Of a stretch of 64,000 nucleotides of DNA, positions 47,698-60,080 are shown piece after piece. The DNA is from Acridotheres tristis (lineage: Eukaryota > Chordata > Aves > Passeriformes > Sturnidae), in contig CM072885.1 of NCBI GenBank assembly GCA_037013685.1, positions 68,675,785 to 68,739,784 on the forward strand, in the 5' to 3' direction. A program made the translations under genes and the position numbers. Positions within the stretch are counted from its first letter, which is position 1, and each line of letters starts with the position of its first letter. The notes below the pieces were generated by a model that was given only the letters and a program-made list of their open reading frames with translations, had not been told where the DNA came from and ran no database searches.

Positions 47698-50059
47698 AAG
47701 AAATCCATGCAGTCCTCACAGTGCTCATGCCTTTCTGTGTTCCACATCCATGCCAGACTCACTCCCATTGCTGAAGTATTTATTTCAGAGTTACTTCTTT
47801 ATTTTTAATTACCCCATTACAGCCCAAATGCAAGGTAGCATTTTGGTACAGAGGAGCAGTGCAGTTTTGAAACAAGTACTCTGATTGAACTCACCCTCTC
47901 TTGCTACATTCCTCATGTGTGGTTTTGGTTCATGTTAAATAGATTCTTCTCAGATCAGAAGCTCTGATCTGCCTACATGTCCAGAGGATTGAAAATCCTA
48001 ATGGGAGCATGGGGGCCTGAACCAGGGATCAGCCTGCTAGAGCACTTTACATCATGTACAGAGTGGGGATGCTTTGATCCAGGAAAACAGATTAAATTTC
48101 ATCTGCATTTACAGCAGAACTGCCCACGGGGGCAAGGTAGGGGCTGGAGCATCAAGTGCTCTGACCTACTGATCCCCTTCTGTTGTGTTAGAAAAATTTC
48201 CCTGGTAGACATAGTAAAAGAAAAGTGGGTTTTGAACCCATGAGTTGTCAGTGTTGCTATAAAACTATCACCAGACATTCTTTTTCTCATTCTGCTTTCT
48301 GCCTCCAAATGATGGCACATCGTTCTGGAGCTGCACTTGATGGAGGAAAATAAAGCGTGCCACAGAAAAAAAAGGGAAATATTGTCGTAGGACAATAGTT
48401 TTCCATTCTTCCAGCTCTGCAGGCAAAGAACAGATATTAGCTGCCACTGTGAGCCAAAATTGAATGACACACAAAATGCCAACGTGCTTTCCTGGTGGGA
48501 GAGCTTGCAGTGGCAACAGGTAATTGCTGGTCCTCGTGCTCTGGAAGGTCACTCTGGATTGAAACACAGATGCTCCCATCTTGTCCTTGCTGTAAGTACA
48601 GTTTCAGAGAGAAGAAAAGGCAGCCTGCTCTAATGGGAGCCTGCTGCTGCCGAGCCTGTGAAAGGAAATTCAGCATAATATCTTCCTGAGCGTTCTGCTA
48701 CTATGAAAAGAAGATTAAAGGATAAGTGGCTTATGCTGTTACATTGACTCGAGCCTACAAAACAAAATGGCAGAATCTTTAATTTTTTTTTTTTTCTGTG
48801 GCAGTTTTGATGTGCTGGTTGTCAGTAGTGGGATAGCTTCCATCGGAGAGTTAAAGGAAGAGATGGAAAAATGTATTTTACTCTGCAGGGAGGAATTCTG
48901 TATTCCAGGGCAAGAAGTGTGAGAAATATAAAACTTGGTATTCTAACAAATTGCTCCATGAGTTCAGGTAAGTCATACCTTCCAGCATTTTCAAACAAAA
49001 CTGCCTGAAATTAGGTCATTGCTATATTGAAGCTTGCCTAACTATATGAAAGAAATGAAGAATGGCCAGAGCCCTGTATACACATGGAACATTTTATGGA
49101 ACATTTTTCTGATTGAGAACTTGTGGGGAATCCTCACTAATAGGGAGAATTTGGTGCTTTCAGGAAAAAAAAGTGGCTGTGTGTGCCATCCTCTAAGGAA
49201 AACCTTTTGAATCACCTGTTTGAAGATTCTTATATATTATAAACATGCAGCAAGCTTCCTGTGCAAAAGAAATGTGAAGAAATACCAATTTCTAATCCAA
49301 CTCTGCCACCTAATATGAGCAGGGCACGACTCAGCCAGAGGGTTTTTTTTTTTAATTGCCCCAAATCACTGCTGATTTTCTACACAGGTAAGGGGCATCA
49401 TGCACAAACGATCTGTAAATGTCTGTGCTAAAAAGCACTTTTGCAATGTGCATCACCTTCTCCTTGCCAGGATACAGGCACGAAATTTCTTTTTCTGCCT
49501 TCCTAGTTCTACTCAGCTGGAATCCACTTATAAATCCCTTGCAGAGCCAAGGTGGATTCTTTCTGCTAAGCCACAAACAAGGACTCTCGAGGTTTCATTC
49601 TTTGAGATCCAAGCATGCTTTTATTCCCTTCCCAAAGAACTGAATATGTATGTTTGCTGTCTTCACTTCCCTCACCAGGAATATAAGCATAGATTTAATC
49701 CTTCAAAGGCACACAAACTTTATTATTTTCCCAAAATGCTTAGTGAGTTTGGTGAAACCTGACTTAAATCTTCAAGCAGAATTGCCCTACAGGGTAAGGA
49801 CAGCACAGAATTAAATGCTCGTGCAGTGTCAGAATACTGACAGTTTTGAAAGGCTCTAGCCAGTGACACCTTGGAGAGCAAGCAATGAGCAAAATTACTT
49901 CAGTAGATTCAGAAATTTAGATGCCCCGAGGAAATACTAATTCAGAGAGATATTAATAGGGATTACTACTTGTTTTATGATGCAGCCTGAAAGAAATCAG
50001 TCAGACGAGACCTGCTGCCTGTGTGTGCACTAAGCTGTAGTCACAATTCAGAAAGGAGA
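47698..50059. other. Non-coding unique DNA, partly of conserved-element texture
   Basis: About 2.4 kb. The stretch 48260-48760 is non-repetitive, has scattered retained CpGs and is overlapped by frames on both strands (up to 127 codons) with no recognisable protein. A perfect 6-bp dyad TGGGTT-TTG-AACCCA lies at about 48226-48240. A T-run lies at 48782-48795. No exon or transposon can be named. Confidence 0.45.
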
Positions 50060-50720
50060 GTCTTGACCACCCACCTTGCCTTCACACTGCCTCCTCCGAC
50101 TCTCCTGCCCCTCTTCTCTTCTTCCCCTAATTAAACAACTTCTTTGTGACTTCATCTGTCCCTCCCATTTCCACCTTGTACCTTTCTCTGCCTTACCTGA
50201 AAACTTACTGAGTTAATAACCTGCAGGTGCCACCTCCTCCAGTCTGACAACCTGTCTGATAACCCACTTCTATCTGCCTTCTTTTTTCTCTATTCTGTGC
50301 TAACTGCCCTCTGCTTCTCTGTAGACAAATCTCCTGTCCTCTTTGCCACCCTGCACGCTTTTGCTTGGGTGCATCATTCCTAAAGAAATTTTCCTCTGCT
50401 CTCTTTTCCATTCCCTCCTTCACATCTTCCAGTTACTGTGGAGTTTCTTCTGGCCCACTTAACCTCCAATTTGGAAAAGGAAATTTCACTTTGGCATGTC
50501 AGCCCGGAAATACTGCTGACCCCTCATTTAATTTCAGCTGTCTGACATGCTCAGCCCTCTGCTCTCTTGCTTTGCAATGTTTCTTCTGCCACATTTTATG
50601 GAACAGAGTCAAGAGATGGAAGGATAATCTGTGAGTCACTTGTGCAGCGACGACTTGCAGATTTTCTTCTTTCCACCCTAAATTTTTCTATCCTGCCAAT
50701 CTTTTATTTGTTTCTTCTGT
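50060..50720. other. Long pyrimidine-biased stretch
   Basis: Over about 650 bp the plus strand is dominated by C and T, with many CCT, CTC and TTC runs, most strongly at 50080-50430. It then returns to normal AT-rich sequence. It is not a simple repeat. Such strand asymmetry can mark triplex-prone (H-DNA) sequence, transcription-associated skew or an old decayed repeat. Frames here are not recognisable. Confidence 0.6.
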
Positions 50721-53700
50721 AAAGGGGTGAGAATTCATTTGAAAAGAACGTTGAATGCCTCTCATTGAGAAGTATTTTTAAAATATTATCAATACTTATA
50801 GAAGAAATCCTCCACTTTCATCTGCAGAGTGTATCTAAAGGATTTTTTCTTTTTGTCAGAAAACATAATCTTATCACAGAGATTTTAGAGCCCTATTCAT
50901 GACAGCTCAGACAGGGAGATTATAAACTCTTTGAGCTCTGCTTCTCTGATTAGATGCTGAATTTTCCTTATGTGCTTGTGCTTTTTCTGTTCTGCCCCAT
51001 GCCTCCTTCTCTCCCACCCCCTGCCATGTTGTTTAAACTTGGTTTGACCATGGAGATACTGTAATCTGGTGATTTAGGATACTGAAAAAGTATTCCTTAT
51101 TGGGGATATAGGATGTCTTGGTGATGGTTGAGTGGGGAGGTAGCATTTAGTACTTCCCTGGAGTAGGTTTCACTTTGGTTTGGAAATTAATGAGTACTCT
51201 GGAAGTCATCTGAAGTTTCTGATTGTGGAATACACTTGCCTTGTTGTGTGAGTCTATCAGTGACTGTCTAGGCAGAGAAGAGAAACTCTCAAAAGAGAAA
51301 TGAGAGAGAATATTATAGAGTTTTATTTTAATATATTTGCTGATAACATTGTTTTGAATATATCTTTTGGGTTGTTGTTTTTTTTTAATTTTTGATCTGC
51401 CCATGAATTAGTTATTGCCATATGTTCTATAAGTAGAATCTGTGTCATTGTTCAACACTCATCATTGGACTATGAGACTTAACAACATTTTCAGTTTCTC
51501 CTCTTTGACATTTTTAGGATAAATATGTTTTTGCAGTGGCTTGGTGTATTATGTAGTCAAAGCTGCTGTCAGAGCTCATCCCTGGTCTGCCACGTCTCAA
51601 TAATTGAAAACCGAAATTTAAAATAGGGACAAGGTCACTAAATTAGTGTAGTTAGTAAAATAAAGTGGATTGTTTGCAGATAATCTCAGAATTTACCATG
51701 TAAAGGATCCTCTTTTTTATAAAGTTTGAAAATGGGGAATATCTTAAAATATGATTTCAGATTTAAAAATTGTTAGATGACTGATCAATTGGCATTTTGT
51801 CATTCTTCCAGAGAGTACTGGAGCTTTCATAGCTCACAGAGCATAAATCTGAAAGGCTGCACAAGGCTTCAACATTTCTTTAAGGAAGCAAGCTATGAGT
51901 AATAAACAGCACATAGAGCCTCTTATTTTGATTTATTTCTGAAATATAATTCATGAAATTCCACAATACATATTGCAATTGGAGTGAGTTACTTCCTCAT
52001 TTCATTTTATTTTTTATAGGCTAGGAGTGTTAGTCACGCTAATGAAATGAATAATGTGTAAATGTGTAGTAGAAATGAAATGTGTAATTTCTAACTAAAG
52101 AAGGTTAGCATGTTTATGTTGCTGGCAACATGTGTTTGCATGGAAAAAACTTGTCAAAAGCTGACCCCACACTGGGAAAATTGCTAATCTCCAAACAGAA
52201 TCCTAAACAACTTAATACAAATATTTTACTGTGTTTTATTGTGAGGTAATTTTGCATATTCTGAGACAATATTTCATTACATTGGCAATGTGAATGGCTT
52301 GTGTCAATGTTTTGTTTCCCAAGGAATCTTCTCATCCCTACACCATGCTATGGTTGTCTCATTTAATATTTTCTCAATTGAACATATCAAGTCCAGCCTT
52401 TCTTTTTTGGGTTTCTTTGTTGAATTATAAAAGTCTCTTCCAGCCTTCCAGCACTGAGTGAAATCCTGGCTTTGATTGGAATTGGTGGCAGATATATACT
52501 GAGTTCAACACAATTCAGGTTCCTCACCTGAATGTATTAATTTTATATTCATGAACAATTCTAAAACAAATAGTGACCTCTTATTAAAGGTGTGATGGCT
52601 CAATTTATCATCTTTAAATATCTGAACAGTTTTGGATGAAGTAGATATGAAGTATTATTCTTAATACTTAAGTGCACATCATAAAAATGTGTCTCAATTT
52701 CTTTTGCATTTACCTAAAGTCTTACAGCCGTGGAGAGCCTTCACTTATTCCATCTTCCCAAGGAATTCTCCTGGAGAATCTGGCTGCTCATGTCTCCTTA
52801 CTGGATGAAAAACTGGCTGTATGGCTTGCCCAATTCTATTTTCTTTCCTTTCAGTATTCCCTTGTTTTCGTATTTTTGTGAACTGTTTCTTTGTAAAGAA
52901 ACCTTATTCTGTGGTGTGTCATGAAGTGCCTTGACTCCTGAATGTGAATCCAGATGAGAATTTCTTGTGCTATTAATATAATTAGCAACATCTTACCCAA
53001 TGCTTGTTTAGTTCTGTACTAGCATTTAACACTTGCTACGTCATTGGCATGGTATTTCTATGAAATTAGCTAAAAAATATTTCAGATATTTTTAGAAATG
53101 GGAAACACTGTGGTTATAAAATAATGCTCCACTGGACTGGTGGTCTGGACGTGGAGCTAAGTTTACCACACTCAGTTTCAGTGGCTCTGTGGCTTATCCC
53201 TTTCTCATTAGAGCATTAAGGCTGGCTGTAGATTTCTCCCACTTTAATTGTCTTTGGACAGAGCTGTTTACATGAAGCCCCAAAATGGAATTGTTTTCCT
53301 GTGCTTCTCCTTTGCTGCATATTAAGATTTAATTGGCAAAAAAAGCTCCTATTACCTCAGCACTAAAAGTGAGACTAGCTAAGGGACCTGCTAAACATAA
53401 AATGAAATGCACAGTCAACCTTTAAGCTGGTCATAATGCTGTTACCTAAATATTGTTCTAACTCCTATGGTAAACTCTGATTCGATTGATTTTGAAATGT
53501 TTTCACCCAGAGTGTCTGGCACAACTTGTTTTTGTGAGTATGCTGAAGTCAAAATGTCTGAACTAAAGAGACAGCTGCTCCTAACAAGCTTTATTTGGGG
53601 TTTTCTTTGGTTCAAGTGTCCTTTCTTCAGAATGGGAACTGAGCTGGAATCCAAGTTGAGCTTACACCAAGAAAAACAATTCTCTAAGCATGCTTGAATC

Positions 53701-55454
53701 ACCCATAAATATTCTCATGGCTCTGAGGACTGTCTTCCAGAGGAATCTCTTTTGGAAGGAATGGAAGGATTTTCCCCTATGGTATTAGAAATTGTGGGTG
53801 CAGAACTAAAACGTAGATGCAGCATAGATATATACAGGAAAAGACATTCTTTCGTTCAGTTTTTGTTTTGGGGTGAGAGGCATGAAGCCAAAATTAAATG
53901 GACATTTTCCCAGTGGGATACATAAGGAATGGAAAATGAAAGGGCTCTTGGTATCTGCAGCTTTAAGGATTTCTTGACTATTTGTTACAACTATTGCCAC
54001 AGCAGTGAAAAAGCCTTTTGGTAACGTGCCCTCTGCAAAATCTCTTTCCTATTTTTTCCACTTAGTTTTGGTTGCTAAGTCCTGTTTCCATACATGACAT
54101 CGTTCTGGTTTGTTTTGTGTTGTGATGTCTCAGCAGCAATATTTCATCATGGACACTTGTTTTGATACTCATCTATTAACACAGCAGTGGGCATCTCACA
54201 CATGCCTCTCTTTTAAATTTGGTTCTCAAATCTTGCTTTGAGAACACAGACTAAGGTTGCTGGCATGTTATAAGACATACATCTGAACTTTTGTGACAGC
54301 AAATAAAATATATTTGATCCGGCTTACTGTAAAATCTGAGATATATAATTAAAATTTTGATTGTACTTGCTCTTGCAGCTTCCAATTCAGAAACTCACAA
54401 AAGTGATTTGTTTTTATAGTTTAGGAACAGAATATCTCTTGAGAGGATTAGGTTTTGCAACACTTTCAGGCAGTTTTGCAAATGAAAGAGGATTTCTTTG
54501 GTATTTGTTATTATTTCTTGCAACATTTTCTAGAAACATTACTTGAAATAAAACTTGTCTTTTGAAAAACTTAAATTTTCTTTCAAAAAACTGTTACCAG
54601 TGTTTTGTTTTATTTGGAAGCAAAAGCAAAATATTTAATTTTGAGTCTGGTTAATCTGAAACAAAATTTTTCACTGCGTCGAACCGTGCAGGAACATCTT
54701 CCTTTTGCTGTTGATTTCCCGAGCTGATTTGATGCCTCACAAGAGAAATAGTTGAAGTTTCTGCTGCCTCTCTCATCTGTAGGGATTAGCCTTGGTCTGC
54801 AGCACACTCACAGCCTGTTCTCTGCTTGTACACTGAGCATCCATCACGGGAGATCTAATCCCTGGAATGTGACATGAAACACCACAAGCACATCTGAGAA
54901 GCAACATCTCAGGTTGCAAGAGTTCCCACTAATATCACACTAAAGAGTTTTCTTGTCAGTGGATGGTGTCAAGCATAAATAGTGCTAAAATTCTGAACGT
55001 TTTTTAATATCTTCAAACAATTGCTGGAAATATTTAATCATTAAAGCCTTAACCTTCAGCACGTTTTAGGTACAATAGCGTGGCTCTTGTTTGTCATTCT
55101 GAGTAGACAGGTATGGAAAAAAAAACCGCAAGAGGAATTGCATTTACTGTTATGAAATCTTGCACCATGGAATAGAATACTTATTAGAAGACTATAAATA
55201 TAATTCAAATTCCTTTGACCACCATGCCTTGGCAGGTAGTCTGCAATTTCTGAAGCACACCATTGCTGTTAGTGTATTGATTTTTGTGGTTGGTTCACTG
55301 ACTAGCTACTCGTGGGACTCTTCTCCTTCCTCAGATATTTTCCAATATTATTTTCCTTGCGTATTAATTAGGTTCTCCCATTTGTTTGAGGCTTTAATTG
55401 TGTTGCTGGGACAGCTCTGAAGCTTTTCCACTAGGCAACAAAAAAGGAAGCTGC
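50721..55454. other. Non-coding unique DNA
   Basis: About 4.7 kb of AT-rich sequence with no recognised exon, RNA gene or transposon. At 53442-53702 both strands are open together (86 and 76 codons), which looks like chance because neither product is recognisable. Confidence 0.5.
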
Positions 55455-55786
55455 TGGAAACTCCTCGTTTGCTCTCTACAGCTCCCTGAAAGGAGGCTGT
55501 AGCTGGGTGGGGGTCAGGCTCTGGTCCCAGACAAGTGACAGGACAGGGGGACAGAGCATCAGCTGTGCCAGGGGAAGTTCAGGCTGGACATCAGGAGGGA
55601 TAACTTAATGGGAAAAGCTTGTTCAGTCTTGGGATGGACTCCCCAGGCAGTGTAGCTACCACCCCTGGAGGTGTTCAGGGAGCACCTGGATGGGGCACTC
55701 AGTGCCAAGGGCTTGTTGACAAGGTGGTGCTGAAGATTGGACTCCATCTCTAAGGCCTTTTCCAACCTAAATGATTCTGCAATTCC
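55455..55786 (+). mobile_element. CR1 LINE, 5'-truncated 3' end
   Basis: This is a well-preserved CR1 tail. It runs from 'gctctctacagctccctgaa' through 'aggaggctgtagctgggtgg', 'gtgccaggggaagttcaggc', 'cccctggaggtgttcaggga' and 'aaggccttttccaacctaaa'. It ends in the typical terminal repeat 'atgattctgcaattc' at about 55772-55786. Orientation is plus, opposite to the copy at 7.1 kb. Only the 3' UTR part remains, with no reverse-transcriptase domain. It looks younger than the copies at 2.1, 15.8 and 32.1 kb. A frame on the minus strand across it (55559-55810) is an artefact. Confidence 0.93.
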
Positions 55787-58700
55787 CTGAGAATGCATTT
55801 TCCTCTGCATTTTAAGAGCTGTTTATTAGTTCTGGCCTGAAATGAAAGATGCTGGATTGGATTGTTGATTTCCCAGCACTGGAAATGCATTCAAGATTTG
55901 CTTGGGGTTGAAGCCACTTGATATTCCAGGGGAGAATGTTGAGCTTGCCATGATGCATTTCCCTGCTGTGTGCATCAATAGTGAGAATGCTCTCTGTCCC
56001 TCACTCAGGTGAAGCTCACACCTCGAGTGGGGCTGTGTTCTCTGCCTGTTGCTGTCATGCTGCAGCACCACTGTGTTACTCATAAAAGATGTCCTGTGGT
56101 CCTGCTCAAAAAGGCCAGGCTCACCTGCTGCAGGGACAGATGGGATTTGTCAGCAGCTTTGTTTGGGCACAAGGAGACAGATTGGAGGGGAATACGTGAC
56201 AGCTTCCAGCTGATCCCAGCACTAGCCAGCCCAGGTACAGACATGCAGATCCGATGTTAAAACAACAAAGGCTGCAAGTGGGGTGGCTCCCTCCCTAAAG
56301 CAGATGAACCATTTAAAATGCCTTGTGCACACTACAGTATTCCTGAGTTATGTATTTGTATATATATTTATATATTTGTCACATTTCCTTATCTTCCTTT
56401 GGTCTTGTGTACATTTCACTACTGCTTTAAATTTTTATCTGTGTTAGTTGTCCTGATTCCTGCTAGCACAAAGTGTGGCCTGTGCACTTGTTCTAACACA
56501 GCTCTAGTGCAATGTGATTCTGAGCATAGAATTCTGATTTTCCAGTTCTCTTGCATGAGCTCTTCTTGAACAGTTTTCACTATCATGGTGACCTGATTCC
56601 ACACTCAGTGAACTAGATTTCTTTGCAAAACTAGGATTTGGGGCCCAGGACTGTATTCTTTTTCAAATAGGTTATTTGGAAAATAATAACTTTTTTTTTG
56701 CCTTCATAAAAACTTAAGAAAAGCAGAACAAACAAGCAAAGAACCTCTTCAATCCACAGACAAGAAATTCTTTCGTGCTTGTATATGTTATGCAAAGATT
56801 CAGATTTAATTTAGATATTTGGAATAAGAACATCATCTTTCAAAATAGTTTAGAAACAATGTCCACTTTGGTATTACAGCTCTCCAAATGTTCAAACTGA
56901 GCAGGAACACCTGAGATGGACACCAGCTTTTTAGTTTGAGCAAAAGAAGTTGAGATCTTAGCCCTCCTCCTGAGAGAGACAATTGAAATTCCTGCTAAAG
57001 CAAGCAAAGCAGACAGCCAGAGGGAGATTTTGCAAGTGGCCTGAAAGATCTGGAGTCACAGATTGGGTGGCTTTGAAAAACCCATCTTAAAAGTTGTCAA
57101 AATCAAATTAAAAAAACTAAAAAGGGGGGGAAGGAAAAATAACTGTGTGAGAATCTGAGCAGATCTCTTCCTTCAGGCTTCACCTTTGTGCTCCTGCCAT
57201 TGCTAACAGGTTTTCTGGTCAGAGCAGCTCTGCAGCAGGACAGCTGGCACTGGAGGTGAAGGACAATCCCTTGGTGGGGTCTGTTCTGGCTCATCCTCTC
57301 CCCTCCTGGGACCTGAGCTGTTGCATTATTAATTTGTGTGCAGAGTTCTAATTACAATTTACCCAAATGTTTTTCCATTTTCCATCTATCATGTTCTGAG
57401 TCTATCAAAGAGTGGGTGAGAAGACTTGTCAGTAAGTCACACCTCTCCCATTTTTTAAGCTGTATTTTTAGTTGACTGAATCAGATGGACTTTTGCTGTC
57501 AGAATATCAAAAAAGCCTTACCCAGCATGTGTGTCTCCTTCCATGATCAGTCATTTGGAATTTGAGATTTGAGTTCAAGAAGGGATGTATTTGTAGCCTC
57601 AATTTACTGATTTATTTCAGCTTAGACGTTGTTTCAGTCCCCTGAAGGTTGAGGGTGGATTCCTGAGGGTATGAACGTGGCATAATAAAATCTTATCAGC
57701 TGTTCCTTCCAGTAGTTCCAGCAGTGAAAATCTGCATTTTGTGGCCTGATTGCTGTTGATCCATAACCTGAAATTTAGCTGTAATTATATTGCACGTACT
57801 GACTAGTCTGTGTTCCCTGCAATGGCAGTGAACTTTATTTTATCTAGGATGGTAAAATAACTTGGAGTTGCAATAGGATATGGAAGAGATCCATTGCTGC
57901 TCTGTTGATTTTTCTCATGATTCCTCCATATCTAGCACTTTGAACTTGCTTTTCATTTTTTCATTAGTATTAACTTGTGTCCTTAATGATACGCTATGGA
58001 AAAACATCTGCAAATTGTGGGTTTTTTTCTAGTAATAATATTTTTTTCTTATCTATTTCTTCCCTGCTTGCACATACCCATAGTTACCGTGCATTTTTAC
58101 ACCCACCTGCATAGAGCAACTGCACCTGCATGAGCACACACAAATCTTTTTGTGGAAGATAGAACTGCCAGAAAGTCTTTCTTATCCTTTTTATGTCAGT
58201 CATTCCTCATAACAGCGTACCATCTTTTCCCAAGATGTATTCTAAAGAGCTGCTTCAAGTTCAAAGCCCTGAACACCCTGGAGCTGCAAAAACTCTGTTT
58301 CTGATGTGAAAAATTTGCAGTTTTATGTGGTCGTCAACACAGAGCTGGGGGTGAGTCTGTGGTGTGAGGGATTGCTGCTTCCCAGAGTGCACGTCAGTCT
58401 TAATTTCAGTCACTTCCATTATGGTCAGAGTGCTTAAAATGTAAACATCCCCAACAGGAAGCAATTCATTCCTCATTGATCTTGGCTGGCAGCTTGCTTC
58501 CTCCCTCCAGTGGAGAGGAGCAGTGCACCTTTGGGTTTTGCTGCCACAGAGCTGGCTATTTCAAACCAGTATTGACTTCACTGATGCTTTATGGAGCCTC
58601 TCCACCGTGGGGAGTTAAGGTCTGAGTGTTTCATGTCTCCTCAGAGGTTGTCACAAAGGGGAACAAAACACTGCTTGAGAGATGGCAGGGACAGCCCTGA

Positions 58701-59759
58701 CCCAGCTGTCCCAGAGCAGGTGACAGGAGCTGTGCAATGTCACCATTCCAGCTTTGTTCCTTTGATCTCATCTCTTCAAGGCCTCTTATGGGACCCAGTG
58801 AAATTCTCCCTTTTCTCTTGTTCTGTCTTTGCTGTCAAAGCTGTAGTAAATTTCTGCCCAGCTCTGTACTCTTTCCTCTATGGATACTTTTTTCTCACAT
58901 TCACATGTGTTCCTAAAGCCTTTGAGGTTATCTATCTTTATTTCACAAGGTTTCTTCTTCAAGCTTTGACGTCCAGGAAAATATGAAAGTGCAAGTCCGC
59001 TTGCTGCCTTCTGTGGCACAATATGGAAAGCAGCAAAAGAACTGAAAACCAGGGTGAAGAAACCTCTGCCTTCAGTTGTCTGGTTCTGGGAATCACACGA
59101 GATCAATGGAGTGGGGAGTGTGACCTGCAGAGCCTGACTCATTGCTAAGCTGAAAAGGGCACAGGTGTTGATCTGGCCAGCATGGGTTGCTGTCCTTAGA
59201 GCAAATCACCCCTAAGAGGATGCTCCTGTGCAGGACAGGGAGCCCAGGCTGTTGTGGTGAGGATCAGGGGGCTGCCCAGGTGTTCTTCATTCATTAGGGG
59301 TGGGAAGGAGCCCCTCCTTGCTGGGGCAGTAAGATGAGGAAGAAGAGGAGGAAGGTTTTTCCAGTGAGCAGCATTCCCAGCCCTGCCTGACCCCTCTGCA
59401 CCAGCAGCCACGTGAGAACAGCACCACACCAGCCTGTATTTCTCTTATTGAGGTTGCTGATACCTGTTAGCAATTGGTGAATCATATATGTGTTCACAGT
59501 GCACGTGTGGTTTATGGAAAGCCTGTGCTTTTTTTCCTGTGCTTTTTCCTGCGTTGTGCTCCCTTTCCCAGTGCTCCTCAGGCTGCACAGTGAGTGCTAA
59601 GAGCACAGCTTGTGTGTGCAGGGATGGGTGGGGGAGAGGGCACTGCCCATACTGATGAGCACACAGCTCCATTTGCTGCTATCTAGTGGCTCCTGCAGCC
59701 TGTAATATTTAGTGTGTTTGGTTGGGAGAGCTGTGTCTGTCAAAGGTAGTGCTAATAGG
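55787..59759. other. Non-coding unique DNA
   Basis: About 4 kb. It holds a short AT-rich alternating stretch near 56355-56380, a G-run near 57124-57131 and two GC-richer areas (about 55980-56260 and 58490-58800, 59190-59420). These have overlapping frames on both strands, up to 131 codons, with no recognised protein. No RNA gene or further transposon is seen. Confidence 0.45.
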
Positions 59760-60080
59760 TGCATCTGACCCGAAAATTGTACTATCAACTGCAGGGCAGT
59801 GTATGTAGTATAGCCAACTTTAATTAAACTCTGTTCAAAAGCTACGTAGCTCATTAAAATGAGGGGATGCCAAATTGTCAACTTGCCAGTCAAGCTTAAA
59901 GGGTTTCCATCTGACAGAGTGGACTGGTTTGAAAAATATGGTTTATTAAAATTCGGCACCTTTGAATGATTATGTACTAAATGTGTCCGCCCTGTAGAGC
60001 AGCACCACAATGGATGGAGTTGTGCCTGGCAGACAGAAGCTCCCTGAGCAATAAAGAGGCTGTGAGACAAGTACAGGTTG
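59760..60080. promoter_or_regulatory. Candidate conserved non-coding element / enhancer
   Basis: A non-repetitive stretch has many factor-like cores: TAATTAAA (59821-59828), the perfect palindrome GCTACGTAGC (59841-59850), a TCF/LEF-like CCTTTGAA (59959-59966), a HOX/PBX-like TGATTATG just after it, and a SOX-like ACAATGG (60007-60013). Isolated CpGs are retained. It also coincides with a minus-strand frame of about 168 codons (59597-60103). That frame depends on a TTG start and has no recognisable domain, so conservation of DNA is a likelier reason for interest than coding. Conservation itself could not be tested. Confidence 0.35.

Noticed and set aside
47354..47768. Tyr/Ile/Ser/His-repeat proteins on the minus strand
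   Set aside because: They are translations of the GATATAT satellite. All three minus frames are open for the same reason, so this is not evidence of coding.
48170..48245. tRNA gene suggested by 'ggttttgaaccc'
   Set aside because: Only a small dyad is present. No acceptor stem, D-arm or anticodon arm with matching spacing can be drawn.
53442..53702. Pair of opposed frames as a sense/antisense gene pair
   Set aside because: Both are short (86 and 76 codons), lack known domains and are consistent with chance in stop-poor local sequence.
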